From Flavobacterium proteolyticum (GTDB lineage Bacteria > Bacteroidota > Bacteroidia > Flavobacteriales > Flavobacteriaceae), in assembly GCF_015223105.1 (NCBI RefSeq), contig NZ_JADFTZ010000001.1, forward strand, positions 868,001 through 932,000: a DNA stretch of 64,000 nt. Direction: 5' to 3'. Below are positions 1-8,324 of the stretch, piece by piece. The notes beneath the pieces are model-generated. The model was not told the origin of the DNA. It ran no database searches and was given only the letters and a program-made list of their open reading frames with translations. How positions within the stretch are numbered: position 1 is the first letter of the stretch; each line of letters opens with the position of its first letter. Made by a program: the position numbers and the translations under genes.

Positions 1-1218
1 GTTACGGCTTTAACATCTTCAGGAACCGCTTTTGGGACATGTACAAGTGGTAATAGTGGGGTAATTACAGCTACATCAACAGGTGGATCTTTGCCAATAA
101 CCTATACTTTAATTAACCAAGTAACAAGTGGTGTTGTAGCTGGTCCGCAATCTAATAATGTTTTTTCAAATTTAGTTAATGGCACTTACATAGTAAGGGC
201 AATTGATGCTTGTGGTTCACAAGTTGATTCGGCAAATATAGTTTTAGGTGATTTAACAACAGTTCCATCTATAACAACTAGCTTAGCTTTAGACTGTGGT
301 GGAACAGCATTAATTGCAGGTTATGGATCTGGGGGAAGTGGTGGTCCTTTTACTTATGCTATATGTAATGGTTCTGGTTGTACTTCTTTTGGAAGTTATA
401 CTAATTCTAGTACTTTTACGGTTAACACTTCAGGAACCTATAGAATAAGCGTTAAAGATAGATGTGGAAATGCTGTTTCTTCAGCAGATATTGTAATTAA
501 TTTACCTGTAATACCTACAATTTCTGCCGTTAATTTTACAAATGCATGTGGTCCTACTACAGTGACACCCGTTTTTTCTGGGGTTGTAAATATACCTTAT
601 TACAGTGTTGATGGAAGTAATTTTTCACCAACTATAGGCACATTGAGCCCAGGTGCACATACTGTTAGTGTTTTAGATTTTAATGCTGGAACATTTGGTT
701 GCCCAAGTAGTACATTTAGTTTTAATATAAATACTGCTCCACCAACAGGAAGCTCCCCACAATTATTGCCAAGTACAAGCACTCTTTCAGATATAATCGT
801 TTCAGGAACTGGAATAATATGGTATGCGTCAGCATTAGATGCTGCAAATGCTACTAATCCATTGCCAAATTCAACAGTTTTGTCTAATAACACAATTTAT
901 TATGCAACACAAACAATAGGAGGATGTGCCAGCACTTCTAGCCTGCCAGTTACTATAGAAACATTTTTAAGTAATAATGATTTTGACTCAAATTCATTCG
1001 TTTATTACCCAAATCCTGTTGAAAACATTCTTAACCTTTCTTATTTTGAAAAACTTATCAATGTTGAAGTTTACAATATTGATGGGAAAAACATTTTTAC
1101 AAAAAAATTAGATTCTAGAGTATCTGAAATAGATATGTCTAAGTTAGCTTCAGGAATTTATTTCTTAAAAGTTTATTCTGAGAAAGGCTCTAAAATAATT
1201 AAGATTCTTAAAAAATAA
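1..1218 (+). CDS. T9SS-secreted surface protein, C-terminal part (partial)
   Basis: The reading frame is open from base 1, so the gene starts outside the window and 405 codons are visible. The visible part is rich in Gly, Ser, Thr and Asn and contains cysteine-bearing beta-sandwich-like modules of the kind found in SprB-like or CHU_C-type adhesins. An Ig-like module with IWYA and TIYYATQ motifs covers roughly the 75 residues before the tail. The last 70 or so residues begin with YYPNPVENILNL and end in a lysine-rich KIIKILKK. This is a typical type A T9SS sorting domain, so the product should be exported by the type IX system and attached to the cell surface or released. The ligand is unknown. 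A strong hairpin terminator follows. Confidence 0.85.
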   Translation, partial: VTALTSSGTAFGTCTSGNSGVITATSTGGSLPITYTLINQVTSGVVAGPQSNNVFSNLVNGTYIVRAIDACGSQVDSANIVLGDLTTVPSITTSLALDCGGTALIAGYGSGGSGGPFTYAICNGSGCTSFGSYTNSSTFTVNTSGTYRISVKDRCGNAVSSADIVINLPVIPTISAVNFTNACGPTTVTPVFSGVVNIPYYSVDGSNFSPTIGTLSPGAHTVSVLDFNAGTFGCPSSTFSFNINTAPPTGSSPQLLPSTSTLSDIIVSGTGIIWYASALDAANATNPLPNSTVLSNNTIYYATQTIGGCASTSSLPVTIETFLSNNDFDSNSFVYYPNPVENILNLSYFEKLINVEVYNIDGKNIFTKKLDSRVSEIDMSKLASGIYFLKVYSEKGSKIIKILKK

Positions 1219-1231
1219 GTTGATAAATTTT

Positions 1232-1258
1232 AAAAGCCACCATAAAAGGTGGCTTTTT
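1232..1258 (+). terminator. Rho-independent terminator after the T9SS cargo gene
   Basis: AAAAGCCACC (1232-1241) pairs perfectly with GGTGGCTTTT (1248-1257) around a 6-base loop and runs into a T tract. It lies 13 bases after the stop codon. Flanking A and T runs mean it could also act on the minus strand. Confidence 0.85.
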
Positions 1259-1303
1259 ATCTTACTATCAACGATAAGATAAGTTTCATTTAATTAATGT
1301 TTT

Positions 1304-1337
1304 TTGCACTTTAAATTCTTTAATAGTTATATTTTTG
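1304..1337 (+). promoter_or_regulatory. Possible orphan promoter facing the antisense of the AlbA_2 gene
   Basis: TTG (1304-1306), a 23-base spacer and TATTTTTG (1330-1337) match the Bacteroidota TTG / TAnnTTTG pattern. No plus-strand gene follows; transcription would run antisense into the 3' end of the gene at 1394-2533. In AT-rich DNA this could be chance. Confidence 0.25.
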
Positions 1338-1393
1338 GTAAGCAAATTTTAAACCTAGAGTTATTTTGAATTTGTAGATCTTAGTATATATAG

Positions 1394-2533
1394 TTAGTCA
1401 TATTTCATTTTTCTTAAAATCCGCATTACTTCTTTAAAGGAGACATAAACTAAAGGATCTTCAAAAGATTTCAAATAAAGTTTAGCATCTATTAGTTTTT
1501 GTTTGGCCTCTTCAAAACCATTCAAATAACAAATCATCATAATGTGAGGTAAGTTTTCTAAATCTCGCTTTTCAGAATCATTTAATGGCAATCCTTTTTG
1601 AAGTTTTCCTATTATTACCAAATTAGAATTGTAAATGTGATGCAACATTTTTCGGTTATATTGCGGTGGCTCGAATAACATTTCCGAATTCATTTTGTAA
1701 TAACCATTGTCAAAAAAAGTCAAGGTTACTTTTTCAAACGGATAATAACTCGTTTTATCATTTAATCCAAGTGAAATGTATTCGGTAATCGAAAAACTAC
1801 TTTCATCATAATTAATACTTACTTCATCTAAAGCCGAATAAAACAACTTCACTTGTTCGTTTACTAACTCAATATCTACTCTTGAATAATATACTTTATC
1901 CCGAACTTTTTTCTTATTTCCAGCCCAACAAACCACAAATAATTCTTTGAAAACTTTGTATTTGGAAGGCAAATCTTTATGACGATTGTTGATGAAATCC
2001 AAAACGCTTTCTAAAGTATGTTCAATGCTGTTTCGAGAACTGTTTTCGATACTAATAACTGTTTCAACATTCTGTTTCGAATACGGAATTTTATCTGTCG
2101 TTGGCGATGTATTACTGCCTTTCCTAACGAAATAAGTATTCGCTTCAATAGTATGAATTCCTTTCTTGAAGTATGAATTTTTTGATTTCGGTTTAATCGT
2201 AACCAATCCCACCACTTTATCTTTCGGAAGATTCGGAAAAGGCACATTTTCATACTGAATTTTAGGTGGATTTTCCAAAAAAGCATTCACTAAATTCTGA
2301 ATTCGGCTATCATCAAAAAAATCATCCCCAACGATTTCATTGGTTTCATCTTCAACACCAACCACAATATAAGAATTATTGCTAGGATTTGAATTGGAAA
2401 GTGCACAAATGTGTTTCAAAAACTTAGCTTTTCCTTCTTTGGTGTGTAAATTCAATTGGCGCTTTTTATCATAAAAACTATTCTCATCATGATGAGCTAA
2501 AATATTTTTGATAAGAAGGCGCTTGTTAATCAT
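1394..2533 (-). CDS. AlbA_2 (Schlafen-type divergent AAA_4) domain protein
   Basis: The product is 379 residues. The N-terminal ~150 residues look like an AlbA_2/AAA_4 putative nucleic-acid-binding domain: an early FYDKKRQLNLHTKEGKAKFL stretch, then a strand pattern IVVGVEDETNEIVGDD, and later GIHTIEANTYFVRKGSNT. The remaining ~220 residues are not recognised. Proteins with this domain are annotated as ATP-binding proteins or putative transcriptional regulators, and some belong to phage-defence loci, but no defence neighbours are seen here. It stands alone, with an aldo/keto reductase upstream on the same strand and an inverted repeat just before its start codon. The domain family is a reasonable call; the cellular role is unknown. 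Confidence 0.65.
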   Translation of the reverse strand: MINKRLLIKNILAHHDENSFYDKKRQLNLHTKEGKAKFLKHICALSNSNPSNNSYIVVGVEDETNEIVGDDFFDDSRIQNLVNAFLENPPKIQYENVPFPNLPKDKVVGLVTIKPKSKNSYFKKGIHTIEANTYFVRKGSNTSPTTDKIPYSKQNVETVISIENSSRNSIEHTLESVLDFINNRHKDLPSKYKVFKELFVVCWAGNKKKVRDKVYYSRVDIELVNEQVKLFYSALDEVSINYDESSFSITEYISLGLNDKTSYYPFEKVTLTFFDNGYYKMNSEMLFEPPQYNRKMLHHIYNSNLVIIGKLQKGLPLNDSEKRDLENLPHIMMICYLNGFEEAKQKLIDAKLYLKSFEDPLVYVSFKEVMRILRKMKYD

Positions 2534-2536
2534 TTT

Positions 2537-2606
2537 TTAGTGAATAGTTATAATTAAAAAGTGATTAGCGGATAAAATGGACTATTTACCAATCACTTTT
2601 CACTAA
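2537..2606. repeat. Nested inverted repeat built from AGTGAATAG/AGTGATTAG words
   Basis: AAAAGTGATT (2557-2566) pairs with AATCACTTTT (2591-2600), and outside it TTAGTGAA (2537-2544) pairs with TTCACTAA (2599-2606). It fills the gap between two minus-strand genes and could fold as a hairpin or partial terminator for the reductase gene. The word pattern resembles other gap repeats in this window. Confidence 0.65.
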
Positions 2607-2614
2607 TTCCTCTT

Positions 2615-3487
2615 TTAAGGTACTTTATGTCCCATACTTTCTGTCCAGATAGCAAACCAATCTTGTTTGTCTAAAACTAACGATTTTGCTTTTATCAATT
2701 GTTGAATTCTTCCCGAATTAACTGTTCCGGCAACTGGAGAAATTCCAGCTGGATGTTGCATAATCCAAGCCAATAAAATAATATCAGAACCTATGTGATA
2801 TTTCTCTACCAACTTAGCCAAAAGTTGACGCAATCTAAAAGTTTGATCCGTATTTTCTCTGAAAACAGTTCCTAACGGATTCCAAGCCATAGGTTTGATA
2901 TTGTGGATTTGCATGTAATCAAAACTTCCATCTAACATGGCTTCATGATGTGTTGCCGAAAACTGCACTTGATTAAATGAAATTTCGGTTTTTTGACGCA
3001 AAAGTTCTGTTTGAAAAGGTGTGAAATTAGAAACCCCAAAAGATAGAATTTTTCCGTCTGCTTTTAATTTCGAAACGGCTTCGGCAATTTCGTCCGCTTG
3101 CATTAACGGACTTGGTCGGTGAAGTAAAAAAACATCCAAATAATCAGTTTGTAAATTTTTTAATGAATTTTCGGCTGACCAAATAATATAATCTTTTGAA
3201 TATTCGTAATGTTTTATCGAATTATTAGGTCTATTTTCAGAAGTATATTGAATTCCACATTTAGTAATTAATTGAATTTTTTTGCGATCTATTTTACTTT
3301 CAGAAAGCGCTTTTCCAAACGAAGCTTCAGTGGTATAACCGCCATAAATATCGGCATGATCAAAAGTAGTGATTCCGTTTTCTATGAATAAATTAATTAA
3401 GTAAGTAAATTCATTGGTATTTAGGTTTTTATCCCAAACACCCCAATTCATAACTCCGGCAATAATAGGTGATAATTCTACAGACAT
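2615..3487 (-). CDS. Aldo/keto reductase (YdhF-like)
   Basis: This 290-residue protein has the AKR (alpha/beta)8-barrel signature. The likely catalytic tetrad is visible: Asp43 and Tyr48 in TTFDHADIYGG, Lys76 in IQLITKCG and His123 in DVFLLHRPSP. The family reduces carbonyl compounds with NADPH in the cytoplasm, and the length is typical. The start MSVELSPIIAGVMNWG places the first barrel strand at the N-terminus as in related YdhF-like reductases. The substrate cannot be deduced. It is followed on the same strand by the AlbA_2 gene after an inverted repeat, so the two may not form an operon. Confidence 0.88.
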   Translation of the reverse strand: MSVELSPIIAGVMNWGVWDKNLNTNEFTYLINLFIENGITTFDHADIYGGYTTEASFGKALSESKIDRKKIQLITKCGIQYTSENRPNNSIKHYEYSKDYIIWSAENSLKNLQTDYLDVFLLHRPSPLMQADEIAEAVSKLKADGKILSFGVSNFTPFQTELLRQKTEISFNQVQFSATHHEAMLDGSFDYMQIHNIKPMAWNPLGTVFRENTDQTFRLRQLLAKLVEKYHIGSDIILLAWIMQHPAGISPVAGTVNSGRIQQLIKAKSLVLDKQDWFAIWTESMGHKVP

Positions 3488-3663
3488 AGTTGTTGTGTTT
3501 TTAATTTTTTCTTAAAATTATAAAATAGAATCATAAAACACTCATAAAATCAACCTTTTTTATGCATTTTTAACGCAATGTTAACAACTTAAAACCAAAA
3601 AAAAATTCAATTTGCAGTGTTAAAAAATGTTGTTAATTTCACACCGCCAAATACAATCATAAA

Positions 3664-4668
3664 ATGGAAGAAAATACATCAACCTTAGACATTAGAGCAA
3701 TTAATGAAAAGATTGAAAGAGAAAGTGCTTTTATAGACTTACTTACAATGGAAATGAATAAGGTAATCGTAGGTCAAAAACACATGGTCGAGCGATTATT
3801 AATAGGTTTGTTGGGTCAAGGACATATTTTATTGGAAGGAGTTCCTGGATTAGCAAAAACCTTAGCCATTAATACGCTTTCACAAGCTGTTCACGGTTCA
3901 TTCAGTCGTATTCAGTTTACACCAGATTTATTACCTGCCGATGTGGTAGGAACCATGATTTACAACATCAAGCAAAATGATTTTAGTATCCGTAAAGGTC
4001 CAATTTTCGCCAATTTCGTATTAGCAGATGAGATCAATCGTGCGCCAGCAAAAGTGCAATCTGCTTTGTTAGAAGCGATGCAAGAAAAACAAGTTACTAT
4101 TGGAGACGAAACGTTTAAGTTAGACAAGCCGTTCTTAGTAATGGCAACACAAAACCCGGTTGACCAAGAAGGAACCTATCCATTACCAGAAGCACAAGTT
4201 GACCGTTTCATGTTGAAAGTGGTTATCGATTATCCAAAAATGGAGGAAGAGCGTCACGTAATTCGTCAAAACTTAAAAGGTGCTTTTGAAAAAGTAAATC
4301 AAGTGGTTTCGTTAGAGCAAATTTTAAGAGCACAAGAAGCTGTTCGTGAAGTGTACATGGACGAAAAAATCGAGAAATACATCTTAGATTTAATTTTCGC
4401 AACACGTTATCCAGAAAAATATAAATTAGAAAGTTTAAAGCCATTAATCAGTTTTGGTGCTTCACCACGTGGAAGTATCAACTTAGCTACTGCTGCTAAA
4501 TGTTACGCTTTCATTAAACGAAGAGGTTACGTAATTCCAGAAGACGTTCGTGCCGTTGTGTACGACGTTTTACGTCACAGAATTGGAATCACCTATGAAG
4601 CTGAAGCTGAAAATGTAACCACTGAAGACATAATCAGCAGAATTGTTAACGAAGTTGAAGTGCCTTAA
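3664..4668 (+). CDS. moxR: MoxR-family AAA+ ATPase
   Basis: The product is 334 residues. Walker A is GVPGLAKT (about 59-66), Walker B is FVLADEINRAP (about 118-128), and a sensor-1 MATQNP follows near 160-165. MoxR ATPases are cytoplasmic chaperone-like enzymes that act with VWA-domain proteins on metal-cofactor or envelope protein assembly. It heads the Bat cluster, followed by DUF58, batA and batB genes, the classic arrangement in Bacteroidota. The 152-base gap before the next gene holds a pair of word repeats, so the following genes may have a second promoter. Length and motifs are normal. Confidence 0.95.
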   Translation: MEENTSTLDIRAINEKIERESAFIDLLTMEMNKVIVGQKHMVERLLIGLLGQGHILLEGVPGLAKTLAINTLSQAVHGSFSRIQFTPDLLPADVVGTMIYNIKQNDFSIRKGPIFANFVLADEINRAPAKVQSALLEAMQEKQVTIGDETFKLDKPFLVMATQNPVDQEGTYPLPEAQVDRFMLKVVIDYPKMEEERHVIRQNLKGAFEKVNQVVSLEQILRAQEAVREVYMDEKIEKYILDLIFATRYPEKYKLESLKPLISFGASPRGSINLATAAKCYAFIKRRGYVIPEDVRAVVYDVLRHRIGITYEAEAENVTTEDIISRIVNEVEVP

Positions 4669-4671
4669 TCA

Positions 4672-4816
4672 AGTTGGCAGTGATCAGTTATTAGTTGGCA
4701 GTTATATTGCCAAATTAGCAAACTAAAATTTATAGTTATTAAAAGTTGAATTATTGATAATCTTTCAGCATAAAGTTAATCACTGAACACTTAAAACTGA
4801 ACACTGATTACTAAAC
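4672..4816. repeat. Intergenic element with facing word-repeat arms
   Basis: The left arm (4672-4713) repeats AGTTGGCAGT twice with a variant AGTGATCAG between, and holds the small stem TTGGCA/TGCCAA. The right arm (4775-4816), read on the minus strand, carries AGTGTTCAG words spaced by TTTTAA. The same AGTGTTCAG words recur at 13861-13890 and 26777-26806. The arms face each other across an AT-rich centre and fill the gap between moxR and the DUF58 gene. Confidence 0.7.
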
Positions 4817-4820
4817 AAAA

Positions 4821-5687
4821 ATGGATACCAAAGAAATTCTAAAGAAAGTTCGAAAAATAGAAATCAAAACCCGAAGATTGAGTGATCATATCTTTTCGGG
4901 AGAATATCACACGTCTTTTAAAGGACGCGGGATGACGTTTTCAGAAGTGCGCCAATACCAATACGGTGACGACGTAAGAGCTATCGATTGGAATGTAACC
5001 GCACGCTACAACGAACCATTCGTAAAAGTGTTTGAAGAAGAGCGCGAATTAACCATGATGTTAATGGTGGATATTTCGGGTTCGGAAAGTTTTGGTACAA
5101 AAAATCAATTAAAACGCGATATGATTACCGAAATCGCAGCCACGTTAGCGTTTTCGGCAACTCAAAATAATGATAAAATTGGTTTGCTTTTATTTTCAGA
5201 CCAAATCGAATTGTTTATTCCGCCAAAAAAAGGAAAATCACACGTTTTGCGAATTATTCGTGAGTTAATCGAATTCGAATCGAAAAGCAAAAAAACCGAT
5301 TTATCGCAAGCTTTGAAATATTTATCAAGCGTTTTGAAAAAGAAAGCCATCGTGTTTTTAATTTCCGATTTCATGGTGAAAGATTACGAACACACGCTGA
5401 AAATCGCTTCAAAACGTCATGATGTAACCGGAATCCGAGTGTTTGACCAAAGAGAAGAAAGCATTCCAAATATTGGAGTAGTAAATATGCTAGATGCTGA
5501 AACAGGCGAAACACTTTTGGTAGATACAACCTCCTATAAAGTGCGAATGGATTACGAAAAATACTATCGTGAAAACGTAAATTATTTCAAGGATATTTTT
5601 TCAAAATGTGGAGCGGGAACGATTAGTTCAAGAGTAGATGAAAGCTATGTAACCAAATTATTGGGTTATTTTAAAGCGCGTAATTAA
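4821..5687 (+). CDS. DUF58 domain protein with VWA-like fold
   Basis: The product is 288 residues, a normal length for cytoplasmic DUF58 proteins. The DUF58 signature runs from GRGMTFSEVRQYQYGDD to VRAIDWNVTAR (about 35-62). A degenerate VWA metal site, VDISGS, lies at about 83-88. DUF58 proteins accompany MoxR ATPases and are thought to be partners or adaptors in envelope protein assembly. No signal peptide or membrane helix is evident. It is separated by only 5 bases from the next gene, and translation of the two is probably linked. The exact biochemical role is not established. Confidence 0.92.
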   Translation: MDTKEILKKVRKIEIKTRRLSDHIFSGEYHTSFKGRGMTFSEVRQYQYGDDVRAIDWNVTARYNEPFVKVFEEERELTMMLMVDISGSESFGTKNQLKRDMITEIAATLAFSATQNNDKIGLLLFSDQIELFIPPKKGKSHVLRIIRELIEFESKSKKTDLSQALKYLSSVLKKKAIVFLISDFMVKDYEHTLKIASKRHDVTGIRVFDQREESIPNIGVVNMLDAETGETLLVDTTSYKVRMDYEKYYRENVNYFKDIFSKCGAGTISSRVDESYVTKLLGYFKARN

Positions 5688-5692
5688 GAAAA

Positions 5693-7309
5693 ATGAAAAA
5701 GAAACTTTACTTATATATTGCTTTATTGTTCGGATTTTTGGGTTTTGCCCAACAAATCTCGTCTTCTATTGACTCAACTCAAATTAAAATTGGATCGCAA
5801 TTCAATTTAACCATCAAAGCAAAAGTAAACGCTAAAGATAAAGTCGTTTTTCCAGATGGAAAGTTTTTTGGTGCTTTGGAAATATTAGAATCATACCCAA
5901 TTGATACCGTAAAAAACGACAACCAATACGAATTAATCAAAAAGTACGGGTTAACCCAATTTGATTCGGGACGCTATGTAATTCCAAAATTATTAGTGAA
6001 AATCAACCAGAAAGAATTCCGTACCGATTCGCTTTCGATTTTAGTCAACGATGTAAAAGTTGATACCACAAAACAACAAATGTACGACATCAAAGACATC
6101 ATCGCTACCGAAGAAAAACCAATGAGCGAATGGTGGAAATTGCTGATTTTATTAGTATTGATTGTGACTTCTGGATTTGCATCGTACTTTATTATCAAAA
6201 GATTGCAAAAAGACAAAGGACAAAAAGAAGAATTTTTCGCTTCGCCAATTGAAAAAGCGATTGCGTATTTGCAAAACTTAGATAAAAAACAATTGGTGCA
6301 ACGTGGTGATGTCAAAGAATATTATTCTGAAATGACCGATATCACCAGAACTTACATTGAAGAATCAATTCATATTCCAGCGATGGAAAGTACTTCAAGT
6401 GAGTTAATGGAAGCGTTGAAAAAAGCGATTGCCGATAAAAAAATGTTTGTCAATCGTGAAGAATTAGATAAGTTCAAGAAAGTTTTAGAAAATTCTGATT
6501 TGGTGAAATTTGCTAAATCGCAACCCTTACCTTTTGAAATTGAAACCGATAAAAAAATCATCGATAAATTCTTATTGGTAATTGACAAAGCATTACCTAG
6601 AACCGAAGATCAAGCGGCAATTTTATTTGCTGAAGAAGTTCGTAAGAAGGAAATGCAAAAACAAAAAGCAAAACGTTTAGCGCTTTCAGCTGGAATTTCA
6701 GCCTTTTTATTGGTGGCTTCGATAGTGATTTTCGCTTATACGGTAGGATTTGATTTTGTGAAAGACAGTTATTTTGGTTATTCTACCAAAGAATTGTTGG
6801 AAAAAGAATGGATTACTTCGGAATATGGCGAACCTGCTATCATTATTTCATCGCCAAAAGTTTTAAAACGAACTATAGATGAGAAAATTCAAAACAATCT
6901 TCCAGAAAACGTAAAATCAACTAGTCGTTTTGCCTATGGAAATATTACAGATGACTTCTCAATTGTTTTAATTACAACCGCTTACAAAGATACCACGAAG
7001 ATAGATTTAGATTTAGCTTTGGAAGCAGATTTAAAAGAGTTAGAAAAGTTTGGAGCTAAAAATATCATCGTAAAAACGGGTGAATTTGAAAATGTAAAAG
7101 GTCTTTCAGGTAAAAAAGCCTACGGAACATTCACGGCTTTAGACCTTGATAGTGAAGAAGATATTAAAATGCAGTACGACATTATGGTGTTGTCGCAACC
7201 TGGTGGTGCTCAAGAATTTTTCTTTATGTATAGAGAAGAAGACGAACATGCGAAGCAGATTATAGAGAAAATTCAGAATTCAATCGAACTAAGAAAAGCC
7301 AAGAAATAA
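5693..7309 (+). CDS. BatD-like membrane protein of the Bat cluster
   Basis: The product is 538 residues. A signal peptide (1-20, ending FGFAQ) leads into a periplasmic beta-rich region resembling the N-terminal BatD module (about 21-125). The first membrane helix is at about 148-168, followed by a cytoplasmic helical stretch with charged segments. A second membrane helix lies at about 335-357, and an unrecognised alpha/beta domain covers about 360-538. Its stop codon overlaps the batA start by one base, so it is translated with the cluster. The position between DUF58 and batA is where a short DUF4381-like or BatD-like gene is often found. The C-terminal domain is unusual and could be a fusion. 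Confidence is good for membership of the cluster and lower for the name. Confidence 0.7.
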   Translation: MKKKLYLYIALLFGFLGFAQQISSSIDSTQIKIGSQFNLTIKAKVNAKDKVVFPDGKFFGALEILESYPIDTVKNDNQYELIKKYGLTQFDSGRYVIPKLLVKINQKEFRTDSLSILVNDVKVDTTKQQMYDIKDIIATEEKPMSEWWKLLILLVLIVTSGFASYFIIKRLQKDKGQKEEFFASPIEKAIAYLQNLDKKQLVQRGDVKEYYSEMTDITRTYIEESIHIPAMESTSSELMEALKKAIADKKMFVNREELDKFKKVLENSDLVKFAKSQPLPFEIETDKKIIDKFLLVIDKALPRTEDQAAILFAEEVRKKEMQKQKAKRLALSAGISAFLLVASIVIFAYTVGFDFVKDSYFGYSTKELLEKEWITSEYGEPAIIISSPKVLKRTIDEKIQNNLPENVKSTSRFAYGNITDDFSIVLITTAYKDTTKIDLDLALEADLKELEKFGAKNIIVKTGEFENVKGLSGKKAYGTFTALDLDSEEDIKMQYDIMVLSQPGGAQEFFFMYREEDEHAKQIIEKIQNSIELRKAKK

Positions 7310-8313
7310 TGGGAAAAGTAACCTTTTTAAATCCGGAATTTTTATGGTTGTTTTTGGTTTTACCAATTGCAATTGGTTGGTTATTTTATAAAAGAAACCA
7401 ACTTTCGGCAACGGTAAAAATGAGTTCATTAGAACCTTTCAAACAAAACCGAACATTCTTAGCCAAAGCCAAACCATTTTTATACGTTTTACGAATCTTA
7501 GCGTTGAGTTCTATTATCATAGCATTAGCAAGACCAAGAAGTGTTGATGTCACTTCAAAATCGAAAACCACAAAAGGAATCGATATTGTAATGGCAATCG
7601 ACGTTTCGAGTAGTATGTTGGCTAATGATTTAAAACCAAATCGTCTAGAAGCATTGAAAAAAGTAGCTTCCACATTTGTGCAAGACAGAGTTAACGACAG
7701 AATTGGATTAGTAGTTTATGCGGGTGAAAGTTATACAAGAACTCCCGTAACTTCTGATAAAACTATCATTTTACAATCATTAAAAACCATCGAATATGAT
7801 GATTCCATTATTGCTGACGGAACAGGAATTGGTGTTGGTTTAGCAACCGCAATTAACCGAATTAAAGACAGCAAAGCGAAAAGCAGAATCGTCATTTTAT
7901 TAACGGATGGTGTGAACAATTCTGGAACCATCGATCCTAGAACGGCATCTGAAATTGCTAAAGAATACGGCATTAAAGTTTATACCATCGGAATTGGAAC
8001 AAACGGTCAAGCGATGTTTCCTGTTGCGAAAGATGCGAATGGTAAATTGGTATTTAGAAAAATGCCTGTAGAAATTGATGAAAGCTTAATGAAAGAAATT
8101 GCAAAAGCAACCGATGCTAAGTATTTTCGAGCTACATCAAACAAAAAATTACAAGCCATTTACGATGAAATTAATAAGTTAGAAACCACCGAAATTGACG
8201 AGAAGAAATTCTACAATTACGACGAGAAATACAAACCTTTCGTGTTGATTGCTTTTGTATTGTTAGGTGTTGAGGTGTTATTACGAAATTCAGTTTTTAG
8301 AGGAATCGTTTAG
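7309..8313 (+). CDS. batA: BatA, VWA-domain membrane protein
   Basis: This 334-residue protein has two N-terminal membrane helices (about 8-26 and 56-74) and one at the C-terminus (about 308-326). Between them is a VWA domain with an intact metal-ion site DVSSS (98-102), followed by the conserved downstream threonine and aspartate regions (VTSDKT, LLTDGVNNSG). BatA and BatB are paralogous inner-membrane proteins that are proposed to form a complex supporting aerotolerance and stress resistance in Bacteroides. The start overlaps the previous stop by one base. The gene ends 11 bases before batB. Confidence 0.93.
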   Translation: MGKVTFLNPEFLWLFLVLPIAIGWLFYKRNQLSATVKMSSLEPFKQNRTFLAKAKPFLYVLRILALSSIIIALARPRSVDVTSKSKTTKGIDIVMAIDVSSSMLANDLKPNRLEALKKVASTFVQDRVNDRIGLVVYAGESYTRTPVTSDKTIILQSLKTIEYDDSIIADGTGIGVGLATAINRIKDSKAKSRIVILLTDGVNNSGTIDPRTASEIAKEYGIKVYTIGIGTNGQAMFPVAKDANGKLVFRKMPVEIDESLMKEIAKATDAKYFRATSNKKLQAIYDEINKLETTEIDEKKFYNYDEKYKPFVLIAFVLLGVEVLLRNSVFRGIV

Positions 8314-8324
8314 AAAGAAAAACA

